64,000 bases of DNA from Saprospiraceae bacterium (GCA_016710265.1 JADJJL010000003.1:201001-265000); one strand, 5' to 3'. Shown: positions 29,409-38,768, counted from the first letter of the stretch. Notes: generated by a model not told the origin, from the sequence alone. Made by a program: numbers and translations.

Positions 29409-31020
29409 ATGTTGAGTGTTATGAAGAGCACATTTTCAAAAAAATTCAGATCGGTGCAAAAGTTTTGCGCTGATTTTGAGTTGACAGAACGAGTCAACTA
29501 CATGTTGCAAAAACTCTCAATGCAGGCATTTGATCATTCTTCGGAGATACTGGTGTATCATGATTTTTTACTATTTGCACTGGCACATCCAAAAGACAAA
29601 AACACATTGACCCTTGCTGAGAAGGAATTAAAGCGATTAACTCTGCATTTTAGGAAATCAAAGAACGGGCAAAATCCATTGTTTGAAGATACTGGACTTC
29701 CGCACACCAAAATGATCACTCGTTATTCGCATGATTTGACCCGTTGGATGATACAATCCAATTGGAAAATGCAATTGGATTCCTATGAGGAAGGTGGTAC
29801 AGAGTTGAATGAAATACTGAAAGCAACTTTACCCTCTCTATTGCGCGAAGAAACAACAGCAGGTTTGCCCAATATAGAGTTGTTGAAGCATCTTGGAATA
29901 AAACCAAAAGATCAACTTCGATTTTAGTGAATGAATTCAGTAAACTAGATGCTCAGCCATATCTTAAAGATCAAATTTGGCAAACGATGAAGCCATTTAT
30001 TTCAATTGATTTTGACAATTTGAAATTTTCAAAATCATACAATCGTTTTATACATAGAAAAATATTTTTTCAAACTGAGATTCAAAAGAAGTTTGATCAC
30101 CAAATTTTGTTTCAAACAGCATTGCCTCAGCCAACTAAATTAAGTGTTCCTAAACGTAAAGAACTCGTAGCTGTTATCCGTCGATCCATGATTCCAAACT
30201 TTTCGGGAGACAGATACACTCTACTTATATGGATGTGAAAAGCTTGAGACTTTATGAATTAGACCGTGGCATATCAATTGCAATTTATGGAATGACGCCT
30301 GAAAGACAGTTACCCTTAAAATCTTATATTGGATATACACTTTTCAAAAATGGTTTTCCTGCTGCATATGGAGGAAGTTGGGTTCTTGGAGAAAGTGCAA
30401 AATTTGGACTTAATGTTTTTGAAGCATTCCGTGGTGGTGAATCGGGATTAATGATGTGCCAGCTTTTACGTACCTATATCCAAGTATTTGATTTAAAATA
30501 TATAGAGATTGATTCTTATCAGTTTGGGAAAGATAACATGGATGGTATTCGTTCAGGAGCATATTGGTTTTATTATCGATATGGATTCAGGTCGGTAAAT
30601 CGAACTTTAAGTCAACTAGCCTCAAGAGAAGCCGTATTGATCAAATCAAAAGTTGGATATAGGACCACTGAAAATACATTAATTGAATTGGCTGAAAGTA
30701 ATATTGCATTAAATTTGGGTGCGGGAAAACAATTTGACATCGATCAAGTAAGCAAAAAAGTAGCTTTAATGATCAGTGGAAATTATGATGGTGATACTAA
30801 ACTGGCTGTTCAAAAAAGTATTATAGAATTTAGGCGGATGTCAAATTTCCACCAAATAGTAAATAAAGTAGAAGAACAAGTGCTGGAGGAAGTGTCGCTT
30901 TTTGCTGCGGCCTTAAAAGTGAAGGACCAAAAGCGTCTTCAAATTCTGACGCAAATGATAAAATTAAAGCCAGTAGATCCTTATGCCTATAATCAATTAT
31001 GGATTGATTACTTTAAATAA
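29409..31020 (+). CDS. Unrecognised conserved-looking protein of about 537 residues, two frameshifts
   Basis: Three successive frames join into one protein when one T is added at 29922-29925 (QLRF then LVNEFSKLDAQ) and one G at 30205-30207 (FSGRQIHSTYMDVKSLRL). The N-terminal part is helical and ends with LPSLLREETTAGLPN. The C-terminal part contains FKNGFPAAYGGSWVLGE, FEAFRGGESGLMMCQLL and SGAYWFYYRYGFR, an arrangement that recalls a GNAT-like acyltransferase fold but without a certain acetyl-CoA motif. I believe homologues exist in other bacteria, but I cannot name the family. There is no signal peptide or membrane segment. It is convergent with the DUF6445 gene. Confidence 0.62.
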
Positions 31021-31023
31021 CGA

Positions 31024-31671
31024 TCATTGATTTAATTTATGCGTTGACCAATCCACACCAATTCTAAAGGTTTGATAGATCCGTCCATTTTTCATGCTGT
31101 CTCCAAAATGTTTTGTGGCTGAGTGAAAGACACCGGATGGATAGGCCACCATGCGATTAAATAGGTGTCCAACACGATCCAATTCAATCCATTTGGATCT
31201 ATTTTTTGTGTCTCTTTCTAATTCATCACGCAGTTCACTAAGTTTTATACCGAATCGTTTAGCATCTTTGCTGGAAACAGCATCGGTGACCCCGGTTCGT
31301 TTATGTTGCCAAAGTGAAGTGCCGCAATCAAAAAGGTAAATTGGGGTTAAATAAATCAGAACCGTAATATCATTTGCGGGATAGTCCGCATGCACTCCAG
31401 GAACTTCTTTTTCTTTACCACGAGCAAAACCATGATAAAAAACGCCGTTTTCCAATGCAGGATCCTGATCCCAGCGATTGATTTTAATCCCAAGAATTTT
31501 TTCAAGTTTTTTCTTGATACCTAGTGGATGATAAACCGTTGTACTTCTAAATCCTGTTACATTTTCCGGTTCATAAAAGATTGCATTTTTTGCAGCTGAG
31601 ATGACTTTAGCTGGGTCGTCGTAAAAATTGTCTTTTACCAATAAGAAACGATTGTAAAGAATTTTTTCCAT
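31024..31671 (-). CDS. DUF6445 family protein, probable 2-oxoglutarate/Fe(II)-type fold
   Basis: A 215-residue cytoplasmic protein. VHADYPANDITVLIYL holds an HxD iron-binding pair, and GVFHSATKHFGDS plus the following RIYQTFRIG supply a distal His and an Arg in the positions expected for 2-oxoglutarate-dependent dioxygenases. It resembles DUF6445, many members of which stand beside SapC or tryptophan-halogenase genes; none is here. The substrate is unknown. It lies just left of the CRISPR array, with its start 85 bases from the degenerate terminal repeat. Confidence 0.62.
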   Translation of the reverse strand: MEKILYNRFLLVKDNFYDDPAKVISAAKNAIFYEPENVTGFRSTTVYHPLGIKKKLEKILGIKINRWDQDPALENGVFYHGFARGKEKEVPGVHADYPANDITVLIYLTPIYLFDCGTSLWQHKRTGVTDAVSSKDAKRFGIKLSELRDELERDTKNRSKWIELDRVGHLFNRMVAYPSGVFHSATKHFGDSMKNGRIYQTFRIGVDWSTHKLNQ

Positions 31672-31755
31672 ATGATAATCTAATGGTATTAGTTAAAATA
31701 AAAGATTCTACTGCTTGTTCATTTTATGATTAATTGATTTTAGCTAAGTCGGTAT

Positions 31756-32416
31756 GTGGATTAAAGTTAAAACATTTCTTAAAAGTGAAAGCAAATCAAA
31801 ACTACATGGATTAGTCCTTAACGATCTTTTGGATTTCCAAAGGTAAAACATTTCTTAAAAGTGAAAGCAAATCAAAACTGGACCGTGCAGAGCTATACGA
31901 TTTTTGGGGATTTCCAAAGGTAAAACATTTTTTAAAAGTGAAAGCAAATCAAAACCATACAGTAAACCAATAGAACTAAAAGGCAGATTTCCAAAGGTAA
32001 AACATTTTTTAAAAGTGAAAGCAAATCAAAACGGTGAGTGTTTGGATACCTGCTACATTTTTGATTTCCAAAGGTAAAACATTTTTTAAAAGTGAAAGCA
32101 AATCAAAACACAACATTGTCAGCTTCGTCGTTTTCTTCGGATTTCCAAAGGTAAAACATTTTTTAAAAGTGAAAGCAAATCAAAACGCCATGGAGTTAAT
32201 GCACAAACATTTTACAATTTCCAATGGCAAAACATTTTTTAAAAGTGAAAGCAAATCAAAACTGGAACAAGATACGAATGTAATATCTTTAAGATTTCCA
32301 AAGGTAAAACATTTTTTAAAAGTGAAAGCAAATCAAAACATCAAGGCTTTTGACATCACTTATCATGACGATTTCCAAAGGTAAAACAATTCTTAAAAGT
32401 GAAAGCAAATCAAAAC
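31756..32416 (-). CRISPR. CRISPR array: nine 47-bp repeats and eight 29-30 bp spacers, no cas genes nearby
   Basis: Repeats begin at 31756, 31832, 31909, 31986, 32063, 32140, 32216, 32293 and 32370. On the plus strand the unit is GATTTCCAAAGGTAAAACAT followed by TTTTTAAAAGTGAAAGC and AAATCAAAAC. Spacers are all different and 29-30 bp. In reverse complement the repeat starts GTTTTGATTTGCTTTCA and ends TTTGGAAATC, much like the 47-nt type II-C repeats I recall from Bacteroides. The repeat at 31756 is degenerate over its outer 18 bases and is therefore probably the leader-distal end, so I infer transcription on the minus strand with the leader at 32417-32510. No cas1, cas2, cas9 or tracrRNA is recognisable in the window. 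Confidence 0.95.
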
Positions 32417-32514
32417 TGAAACGCATGCAATTTTAGTAAAACACCAGGCATATAACAAAAGTTATATTGCATCCTAGTTGTCAGCACCATATTTTTGCTA
32501 AAACTTTAAGCTAC

Positions 32515-33525
32515 ATGATCGGTCAAACTTTGGATCTCATTATTTCGATGGTCACCATCATCTTGTTGGCCAGTCTACTCTTTGGGTCTCTCTACGAGTG
32601 GTATGCTTCCTACACCAATAGCAGGGGAAAATTTCTCCGTGATGCCCTGGCGAAGTTGTTTGAATCAAACAATGCAGGACAGTTGATCGGACAGATCTAC
32701 TCACATCCTTCCATCCACCTATTGAGCAAAAAGAAAGAACTACCTTCTTACATTCCGGATCGCAATTTTGCCCAGGCTGTCTTGGATGTTGTGTTATCGA
32801 ATTATCAAAATTCACAAACAACATATACCTATAACTCTGGTCAAGCAATAACCAGCTCCTCAGCAGGATTGACAGGAGTTGATTTGTTGAAGGCTGCTGT
32901 TACAAACATGGAGGACAGCCCACTCAAAACCGTTTTGACAAGTCCAGCTTTCATAGACCCGGAAAAAATCAATATGGATGAGTTGTCCAAAGAGTTGATG
33001 ATCTGGTATCAACATTACGGGGAGCGAACGAACGGTTGGTATAAGCGAAAAGTTCAATCACATCTTATTGGATGGACCATGCTGTTTTGTATAATTTTCA
33101 ATTTTAATCCCATCGCAATCTACAAGGAAATGAAACAAAATACAGCCTTGAGAGAAGCAACTATTCAGGTCGCTGAAAAAATGGTGGCAGACAGTTTAAA
33201 TTCACCAGGTAAAAAAAATTACCAAGAATGGCTTGGATCGATCAAAGAACTACAACAAGAGGAACTTCCATTTGGATATACATTTAGTAATAATTTGCAA
33301 GCGCGCTGGGAATCTGCCAATCTGTGGACTGGATTAGGTGTGGTTTGGGATATGATTGGTGAAATTTATAGAGATCATTTGAGTTTGTCTAATTTCATCG
33401 GATGGCTGATTGGTGGATTGTTGTTGACAGTCCAGTCAGGATTTTGGTTTGATCTGCTGGCCAAAATTCTCAATATTCGCAAAGGTGGAATAAAACCTGA
33501 ACCTAGTCCTGAAACTCAAAATTAA
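32515..33525 (+). CDS. Membrane protein of unknown function
   Basis: A 336-residue protein with a hydrophobic N-terminal helix (LIISMVTIILLASLLFG), a second near residue 185 (LIGWTMLFCIIFNF) and a third near the C-terminus (FIGWLIGGLLLTVQSGFWFDLLAKILNIR). The last pattern, ending in FWFDLL-K-NIR, occurs in a widespread uncharacterised membrane family. The large loop between helices one and two is soluble. I chose ATG 32515 because the TTG at 32467 adds a polar stretch before the first helix. It starts 98 bases after the CRISPR array, so its promoter may overlap the array leader region. Confidence 0.65.
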   Translation: MIGQTLDLIISMVTIILLASLLFGSLYEWYASYTNSRGKFLRDALAKLFESNNAGQLIGQIYSHPSIHLLSKKKELPSYIPDRNFAQAVLDVVLSNYQNSQTTYTYNSGQAITSSSAGLTGVDLLKAAVTNMEDSPLKTVLTSPAFIDPEKINMDELSKELMIWYQHYGERTNGWYKRKVQSHLIGWTMLFCIIFNFNPIAIYKEMKQNTALREATIQVAEKMVADSLNSPGKKNYQEWLGSIKELQQEELPFGYTFSNNLQARWESANLWTGLGVVWDMIGEIYRDHLSLSNFIGWLIGGLLLTVQSGFWFDLLAKILNIRKGGIKPEPSPETQN

Positions 33526-33531
33526 ATTGCC

Positions 33532-34734
33532 ATGAAAGGAATGATTAATTGCCATACCCATCTTTTTAATGAATATCACGTACCAGAGGATTTGCTCAAA
33601 TTGTACGTCAAATGGATTCCAAATTTTGTATTACCATCTGTTGGAAGAGTTTTGGATCATCCAATTGGAAACGGCGCGCTCAATTTGTTTTCATTTTTAG
33701 GAACAGATTCCTTTAAAAGGTACATTAATTTTATAAAGTTTGGTTATGGAATGACCGTCAATCAACAGTTTGACATCCTGCGCTCTGCATACCCACCCGG
33801 GACACGTTTTATAGTCCTTATGCAAGATTTTAAATTTGTAAGTGATGCAAAGGCAAGGGTCAGTTATGATAGTTTTGTAAATGAGATAATAGAACTCAAA
33901 CATCAATTTCCTTCTGAAATATTGCCATTTTATTTCATGGAACCAAGAAATTACGATTTTTCAACTGATCCAAATGAAATCTACCAATCACTTCAAGAAA
34001 AGTTTGATTCAGGTCATTTTCTCGGTTTGAAAATGTATCCAGCAGAAGGTTATTTCCCCTGGGATTTCAGATTGAGACCATTCTATCAATTTGCACAAGA
34101 TAATGATTTGCCCATTATGACACATTGTTCGACCGGGGGCTCAAGATACGTCAAACAAACCACAGAAATTGATAGAAACCCCCTTGATTTGAAAGGACAA
34201 CACAGAAAAATAGACCTACCCAAATTGGCATGGTTGAATGTGAGAAAGGATTATACTGGAAGAGCTAAATATTTTAGTGATCCGGACAATTATAAAGAGG
34301 TGTTAGTTGAATTTCCCAACTTAAAAATTTGTCTCGCCCATTCTGGCTCTAATGATGAAATCAACCTTGAAATTGATCGCAGGAATGGGAAAAACAAAGG
34401 TCACAGCAATTGGTATCAAAAATGTCTGGATCTTGTTGATAAGAATACTAATGTTTACGTGGATGTCTCTTATTCTTTATATGATACTCGTTTTATTCAG
34501 GAGTTGATTAAATCCGACTTTGATACTACATTACAAGTTCATAGATCTAACAGATTATTGTTTGGTACCGATTTTTACATGACTTATACAGAGGTTGGGG
34601 CTGGAGAGGAAGACTTACCTAAAGTAGAGCGAAGCTTGCGTGAAAAAATGAGCCAACATTTACCACCGAATTTATTTGATAAAATGGCATACCACAATGC
34701 AGAAACATGGCTAAAATCCAATATTTATAAATAA
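33532..34734 (+). CDS. Amidohydrolase superfamily protein
   Basis: A 400-residue predicted metal-dependent hydrolase of the amidohydrolase_2 type. The metal motif HTH is at residues 8-10 (MINCHTHLF), with later metal or catalytic positions in MTHCSTGG, CLAHSG and LLFGTDFYM, the last providing the terminal Asp. The order HxH, His, His, Asp fits a TIM-barrel enzyme. The substrate is not predictable. It begins seven bases after the membrane protein gene, so the two are likely cotranscribed. Confidence 0.8.
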   Translation: MKGMINCHTHLFNEYHVPEDLLKLYVKWIPNFVLPSVGRVLDHPIGNGALNLFSFLGTDSFKRYINFIKFGYGMTVNQQFDILRSAYPPGTRFIVLMQDFKFVSDAKARVSYDSFVNEIIELKHQFPSEILPFYFMEPRNYDFSTDPNEIYQSLQEKFDSGHFLGLKMYPAEGYFPWDFRLRPFYQFAQDNDLPIMTHCSTGGSRYVKQTTEIDRNPLDLKGQHRKIDLPKLAWLNVRKDYTGRAKYFSDPDNYKEVLVEFPNLKICLAHSGSNDEINLEIDRRNGKNKGHSNWYQKCLDLVDKNTNVYVDVSYSLYDTRFIQELIKSDFDTTLQVHRSNRLLFGTDFYMTYTEVGAGEEDLPKVERSLREKMSQHLPPNLFDKMAYHNAETWLKSNIYK

Positions 34735-34855
34735 ATTTGAATGAATAAAAAAATATTCATTTTATATAGTTTTTCAAGCGAATATCTCACATCCAAAATC
34801 TATCAATTTTTGAGGATTTATTTATAGATTTAATAACAGATGGTCGATACATTAC

Positions 34856-35292
34856 TTATTTCAAGTTTTCCAAATCATCCAAATCTCTGTGTCGGCCAGA
34901 TTGCTTTTTATTCTCCAATAAGTCCCAATAGCCAATAAAATTTACCAGAATTCCATCAATATCTACTTCTTTCTGTTTTCAAAACAACTATCAAAAGTTA
35001 CTCCATCAATTTTCGTCAATAAATCTATTCTTAAAGGAGGATATCCAAGTTGAATGATATTTCCCTCTTTGGTAAAATCCTCAACTTTTAGACCGATCGA
35101 CTGAAATCCAAATTCATTTACTGCACCTAAAATTTTTATTGCATTTTTTTCAGTAGGACTTAACCAAATATCCAGGTCGCCTGTATATCTTGGATGTCCG
35201 TGAATTCCTACAGCATATCCTCCTACAATTAGGTATTCAACTTTATGCTTGATTAATAACTCTACAAACTCTTTGAAGTCTTGGCTGAACAT
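34856..35292 (-). CDS. Nucleotidyltransferase (AbiEii/MNT-like), frameshifted
   Basis: From 35292 on the minus strand: YLIVGGYAVGIHGHPRYTGDLDIWL contains the GG and DxD signatures of minimal nucleotidyltransferases. The frame breaks at the TTT run 34970-34972 after FENRK; one extra base restores EVDIDGILVNFIGYWDLLENK and KQSGRHRDLDDLENLK to a stop at 34856, for 145 residues. The closing R-K-D-xxDxxxL motif is typical of the AbiEii-like group. Its start lies inside the end of a small upstream gene (overlap of 50 bases), which suggests a translationally coupled pair. Confidence 0.82.
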
Positions 35293-35431
35293 TTTTTAAA
35301 AATTTTATATATTGAGATCTAAGTTCCTCGATGGCATTCAGACGTTCTTCAAAAGACTTTGTTTGCCAATATTGGAAATCAGAAGTTTTATCTTTAAGTT
35401 GAACAATTTTTACCACTTTTTCCATGTTCAA
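35243..35431 (-). CDS. Small partner protein of the nucleotidyltransferase
   Basis: A 62-residue protein starting MNMEKVVKIVQLKDKTSD with the stretch QYWQTKSFEERLNAIEELR and a basic Arg-rich end (PRLQRVCRV). I recall small proteins of this form preceding nucleotidyltransferase genes in many genomes. The second ATG (35425) is an equally good start. The 50-base overlap with the next gene is real only if the last codons are not affected by a base error. It may be the antitoxin-like or adaptor half of a pair, but that is inference. Confidence 0.68.
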   Translation of the reverse strand: MNMEKVVKIVQLKDKTSDFQYWQTKSFEERLNAIEELRSQYIKFLKNVQPRLQRVCRVINQA

Positions 35432-35569
35432 ATTATAGTTTATTTAATGTTACAAGCAACAAAGGGATGAATTTATCAATATCCAAAGATACATATTTTA
35501 GGATAATTCGAACCAATTGATTTAGATTTACATTTTTATAGAGTAAGCCGTTTTTAGACCATTTTCAAA

Positions 35570-35840
35570 TGGCGCCGAAGCAGAATTTAGTACGCTTTAA
35601 GCGTACCCTTCGTAGAGTTTAATACGCTAAAAGCGTATCTACGCATTTCTACATTTTCACATAACGCCTTCGGCAGAATTTAGTACGCTAAAAGCGTACC
35701 TACGCGGAGTTTAGGACGACTTTGGCGTCACAAGGTCTGCTGAAAGCGTATCTTCGATTTTCATAACGCCTGCGGCGTCACTGCGCTGCGCTTGAATTTT
35801 CAAATTGACTAATTCTCTCATTGACTCATCCTATTCTCAT
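35570..35840. repeat. Cluster of palindromic intergenic repeats of the TACGCTAAAAGCGTA family
   Basis: In the 410 bases between two genes there are at least four related hairpins: TACGCTTTAAGCGTA near 35592, TACGCTAAAAGCGTA near 35628 and again near 35685, and a half copy near 35745. Each is followed by -CCTACG or similar. Around them are GCCTTCGGCAG, GACTTTGGCGTC and GCCTGCGGCGTC, also hairpin-like, and at the end low-complexity ATTGACTAATT repeats. No gene is supported in this stretch. Confidence 0.8.
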
Positions 35841-35843
35841 TGA

Positions 35844-37076
35844 CTAATTTATTCCCTGCTTCCCAAACGCTCTCATCCAAAATTTAACCATTTGGTCATT
35901 TTCGAGTGGTGGTCTTTTTCTATTGGATGCAAATTGCAAGCCCTTAGGACTTTTGATTAAATCAAAATGAAAGACAAAGTCCTCCGGTTTTTCGAATTTG
36001 AAACTGAGGCTGCCAAATCTCAAATCATTCCACTGTAGAGTATCTCCATTTCTATTAAGTACACTGGTGTATCCGTCTCCAAACCAATCAAGCGTCTTGA
36101 CTATATGATGGGCGCTGTCAGCTCCCAACAATTCTTTGCCATCCGCAAATTTATAGATGGTGTTGTTTTCGGGATTTTTATCGAGGATCGAATAATATTG
36201 ACAATAGTATTGATGGTTTTCTTTGGCGATTCCATACCACAGAAGATTGTTGAAAATGGTGGGAACTGAGATCATTTTTTCTGCATTTACACCTTCCTCT
36301 TTCAAATTGTTCTGCATCACATTTTCGACGTGCATTTTTGTCATCGCTGTTGCTCCAAGATACAAGGTACTGACTATGATTCCAGTCCATACGGAAATCC
36401 TTCTTTTATAATCTGTTCGCATATAAAATCCACACAGCACTACTGTGAATAAAAAGGGTATGGTGTAAATAGGATCAGCAATGGATACTGTGGACAACGA
36501 AACTCTATGGTCAGAGAAAGGCCAATAAAGCCTAGTGCCATAAGTTGTCAAAGCATCTAAAAGTGGATGGGTGAAAATAGAAAAGAAAAATAATAGTACC
36601 CATTCTTTATAACTAGCTTGTGGTATTTCTTGTGTTCTACCCAAATAATCTGAATAAAGTCTCCTGATGATCAAATACAAAGATGGAATTGCAAACAACG
36701 AAAAGATCAGTGCCCAGTTTCCAAAAAATAAATAAAATGCAAATTGTAAAACTGCAGCAACTAAAATAAAAAATAAACTGCCTGTAATAAATCCTGTGGT
36801 ACGGTATGCTTTGGTGTTAAACCAATTTTTTTTATAAAACTGCATGACCAACCAGGCCAGGGGAAAAGGAGCAATCGTTGCAAACAACAAGGAATGCATC
36901 GGGCCTCGATGGAATGCCAATGAATCCAGTTCATTTAAAAAATAATTGGAAAGTACATCCAAATCAGGGATAGTTCCTCCGACAGCACCCCAAATCAAAG
37001 CCTTGTTGCCAATTTTTTTTCCCAAGACAGCTTCGCCGCAAGCAGCACCTAATATAATTTGTGTTAGTGAATCCAA
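35844..37076 (-). CDS. YdjM/LexA-type membrane-bound metal-dependent hydrolase
   Basis: A 410-residue membrane protein of the pfam04307 type. The N-terminal signature MDSLTQIILGAACGEAVLG and the metal-binding pattern IPDLDVL, AFHRGPMHSLLF and FFSIFTHPLLDALTTYGT (Asp and three His) are all present and resemble a phospholipase-like zinc site. About six membrane helices are visible, with a 150-residue soluble domain at the end that is typical of the longer Bacteroidota forms. The biological role is unknown. The gene is three bases after the SWIM-associated gene. Confidence 0.83.
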   Translation of the reverse strand: MDSLTQIILGAACGEAVLGKKIGNKALIWGAVGGTIPDLDVLSNYFLNELDSLAFHRGPMHSLLFATIAPFPLAWLVMQFYKKNWFNTKAYRTTGFITGSLFFILVAAVLQFAFYLFFGNWALIFSLFAIPSLYLIIRRLYSDYLGRTQEIPQASYKEWVLLFFFSIFTHPLLDALTTYGTRLYWPFSDHRVSLSTVSIADPIYTIPFLFTVVLCGFYMRTDYKRRISVWTGIIVSTLYLGATAMTKMHVENVMQNNLKEEGVNAEKMISVPTIFNNLLWYGIAKENHQYYCQYYSILDKNPENNTIYKFADGKELLGADSAHHIVKTLDWFGDGYTSVLNRNGDTLQWNDLRFGSLSFKFEKPEDFVFHFDLIKSPKGLQFASNRKRPPLENDQMVKFWMRAFGKQGIN

Positions 37077-37079
37077 TGT

Positions 37080-38015
37080 TTAGATTTTTTTAATGTAGCC
37101 TTGGGAGAAAACAGACATCGGATTAAATTGTTTTTCTGAAAATTCGCCAAGTAGTATGATATGAGGATCCATACAATAGCCCATCATTTTGTAGTTTTGA
37201 CTTTCTTCTGCTGCACTAAGCATTCCAAATCCTTCGGAATCTGATAAAAACCAAATTTCCTGTTCTTTGATGATTTTAATTTCTGATAAGCATACAGGAG
37301 TTTGTCTAATAAATGGATGTGCAGAAAAGGCTTTTGCATATGATTCCTGATAAGACTTTATACTGTGTTTTTTAAATTCAATTTGAGAGGGCATCGATCG
37401 ATCAGCTGTTGGTATACTGACTACGCGCAATGGCATAGCAGATGGATAATAATGCACAGCACCTACATACAATTTACCCAAATGGAACTCTCGGATTTTT
37501 GTAAATCTATTTACCTCAAAATCCAGAAATAAGGCATACTTGTGAAAATGTATTCCATAAAACCAATGCCTGTGAATTCGTATATTTTCTTCCTTATCAT
37601 GGATGCTTCCGATGTAAAGCCATTCATCCTCGATGCTTTGAGTATGGTCAATGACTTCTTGCTTTTTAATGGACACACCCAAAGTAGATAGTACATCTTC
37701 AGGATGTAATTGTGTGTTAGGATTTTTTATAGAATCAATTAAAAACAATAGTTGACCCAATTCTACACTTAGAAATTCAATCCATTCTGTTTCTTCTGCA
37801 ATTTTTGTGGGAATTAATCTCAACCTTCTGGCAATGGAGGGCATTCCATAATCCACCGCCCGGGTCGCCATATCATCGATGCGATGTATGTCTTTGCGAA
37901 GCACTTCCAAACCTTGTTGCAATAGCTGGTGAATCCATTCTTCCAAAAGATCTATCCCTTTTTTTAATCGATCCAATCGATCTTTTGAAAGTCGGGTGCA
38001 TCGATCGAGAATCAT
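37080..38015 (-). CDS. SWIM zinc-finger protein C-terminal region, without the SWIM domain
   Basis: A 311-residue cytoplasmic protein. The sequence DRLKKGIDLLEEWIHQLLQQGLEVL, followed by ARRLRLIP, WLYIGSIHDKEENI, HRHWFYGIH and VGAVHYYPSAMPLRVV, resembles the part that follows the N-terminal SWIM zinc finger in proteins usually encoded beside MoxR-type ATPases and VWA proteins. Here the SWIM finger (CxC...CxHC) is missing and no partner genes are adjacent; rnc lies directly upstream. It may be a relic, a separate-domain version or a protein whose N-terminus was lost. The similarity is from memory and the call is moderate. Confidence 0.5.
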   Translation of the reverse strand: MILDRCTRLSKDRLDRLKKGIDLLEEWIHQLLQQGLEVLRKDIHRIDDMATRAVDYGMPSIARRLRLIPTKIAEETEWIEFLSVELGQLLFLIDSIKNPNTQLHPEDVLSTLGVSIKKQEVIDHTQSIEDEWLYIGSIHDKEENIRIHRHWFYGIHFHKYALFLDFEVNRFTKIREFHLGKLYVGAVHYYPSAMPLRVVSIPTADRSMPSQIEFKKHSIKSYQESYAKAFSAHPFIRQTPVCLSEIKIIKEQEIWFLSDSEGFGMLSAAEESQNYKMMGYCMDPHIILLGEFSEKQFNPMSVFSQGYIKKI

Positions 38016-38027
38016 CCAATATTTTTA

Positions 38028-38768
38028 TTAAATAGGGAGCGTGCTCAATGCAATTTCAGAAGCAATTTGTTCGGCACTTTTTTTATTAAAATCTTCTGCA
38101 GAAGCAATTTCTACGCCATCGATAAACACACCTACTTTGAAACGATCTCTCTTATCGTTTTTGGATTTTGATATAATCCTAAAATCAATTTCTTTATTGT
38201 GCTTTTGACAATATTCCAACAATTGACTTTTGAAATTGTCATCATATGCTTCCAATTGTGCAATGTCTATGTATTTTTTAGTATTTTTTTAAGTACAAAA
38301 TGTCTGACATAATCAAATCCCTTCTCCAGATAAATGGCGCCAATCAAAGCTTCTAAAGCATTGCCCAACATCGAAGAAGAGATGTTGGTATGGTTAAATT
38401 CAGACATCATGCCATCTAGACCCATTTTCATCGCAAGCTCATTGAGTGTTTTACGCTTGACAATTTTCGATCTCATTTTTGTAAGAAAACCTTCATCTGC
38501 TTTTGGATAAGTGTTAAACAAATATTCTCCAACCACAAAGCTCAATAGTGCATCACCTAAATATTCCAATCTTTCGTTGGATTGGTAAACGATGGCTTTG
38601 GAACCATTTAAATTATTGAGCGTGGATTTATGAAAAACGCCAGTTAAAAAGATATAAATTGGATGGCGTGAAACCTACAATTTCTCTAAGTCTCTCCGTA
38701 AAAAATTTATCTTTGGAAAAATACTTATAGTTTGTTCTTCTAACTATTCTAAAAAAGAAACCTAGCAT
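38028..38768 (-). CDS. rnc: Ribonuclease III, interrupted by two frameshifts
   Basis: Double-strand-specific endonuclease for rRNA and mRNA processing, 246 residues after correction. From ATG 38768 the frame reads MLGFFFRIVRR through FTPSNLYL, slips at the A run 38646-38650, then continues TGVFHKSTLNNLNG and the catalytic signature ERLEYLGDALLSFVV. A second slip at the T run 38274-38279 separates the nuclease domain from the dsRNA-binding domain (EAYDDNFKSQLLEYCQKHN ... EIASAEDFNKKSAEQIA). The start overlaps the end of fabF (ATGCTAG), the normal acpP-fabF-rnc order of Bacteroidota. Confidence 0.88.

Noticed and set aside
29924..30238. Programmed ribosomal frameshifting in the 537-residue protein
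   Set aside because: No slippery heptamer with a downstream structure was seen, and the slips match the homopolymer errors found in nine neighbouring genes.
32034..32384. 116-codon open frame on the plus strand inside the CRISPR array
   Set aside because: It consists of translated repeats and spacers; its length arises because the 77-base period shifts frame without stops.
31672..32514. A complete CRISPR-Cas locus around the array
   Set aside because: Flanking genes encode a DUF6445 protein and a membrane protein; none shows Cas1, Cas2 or Cas9 motifs.
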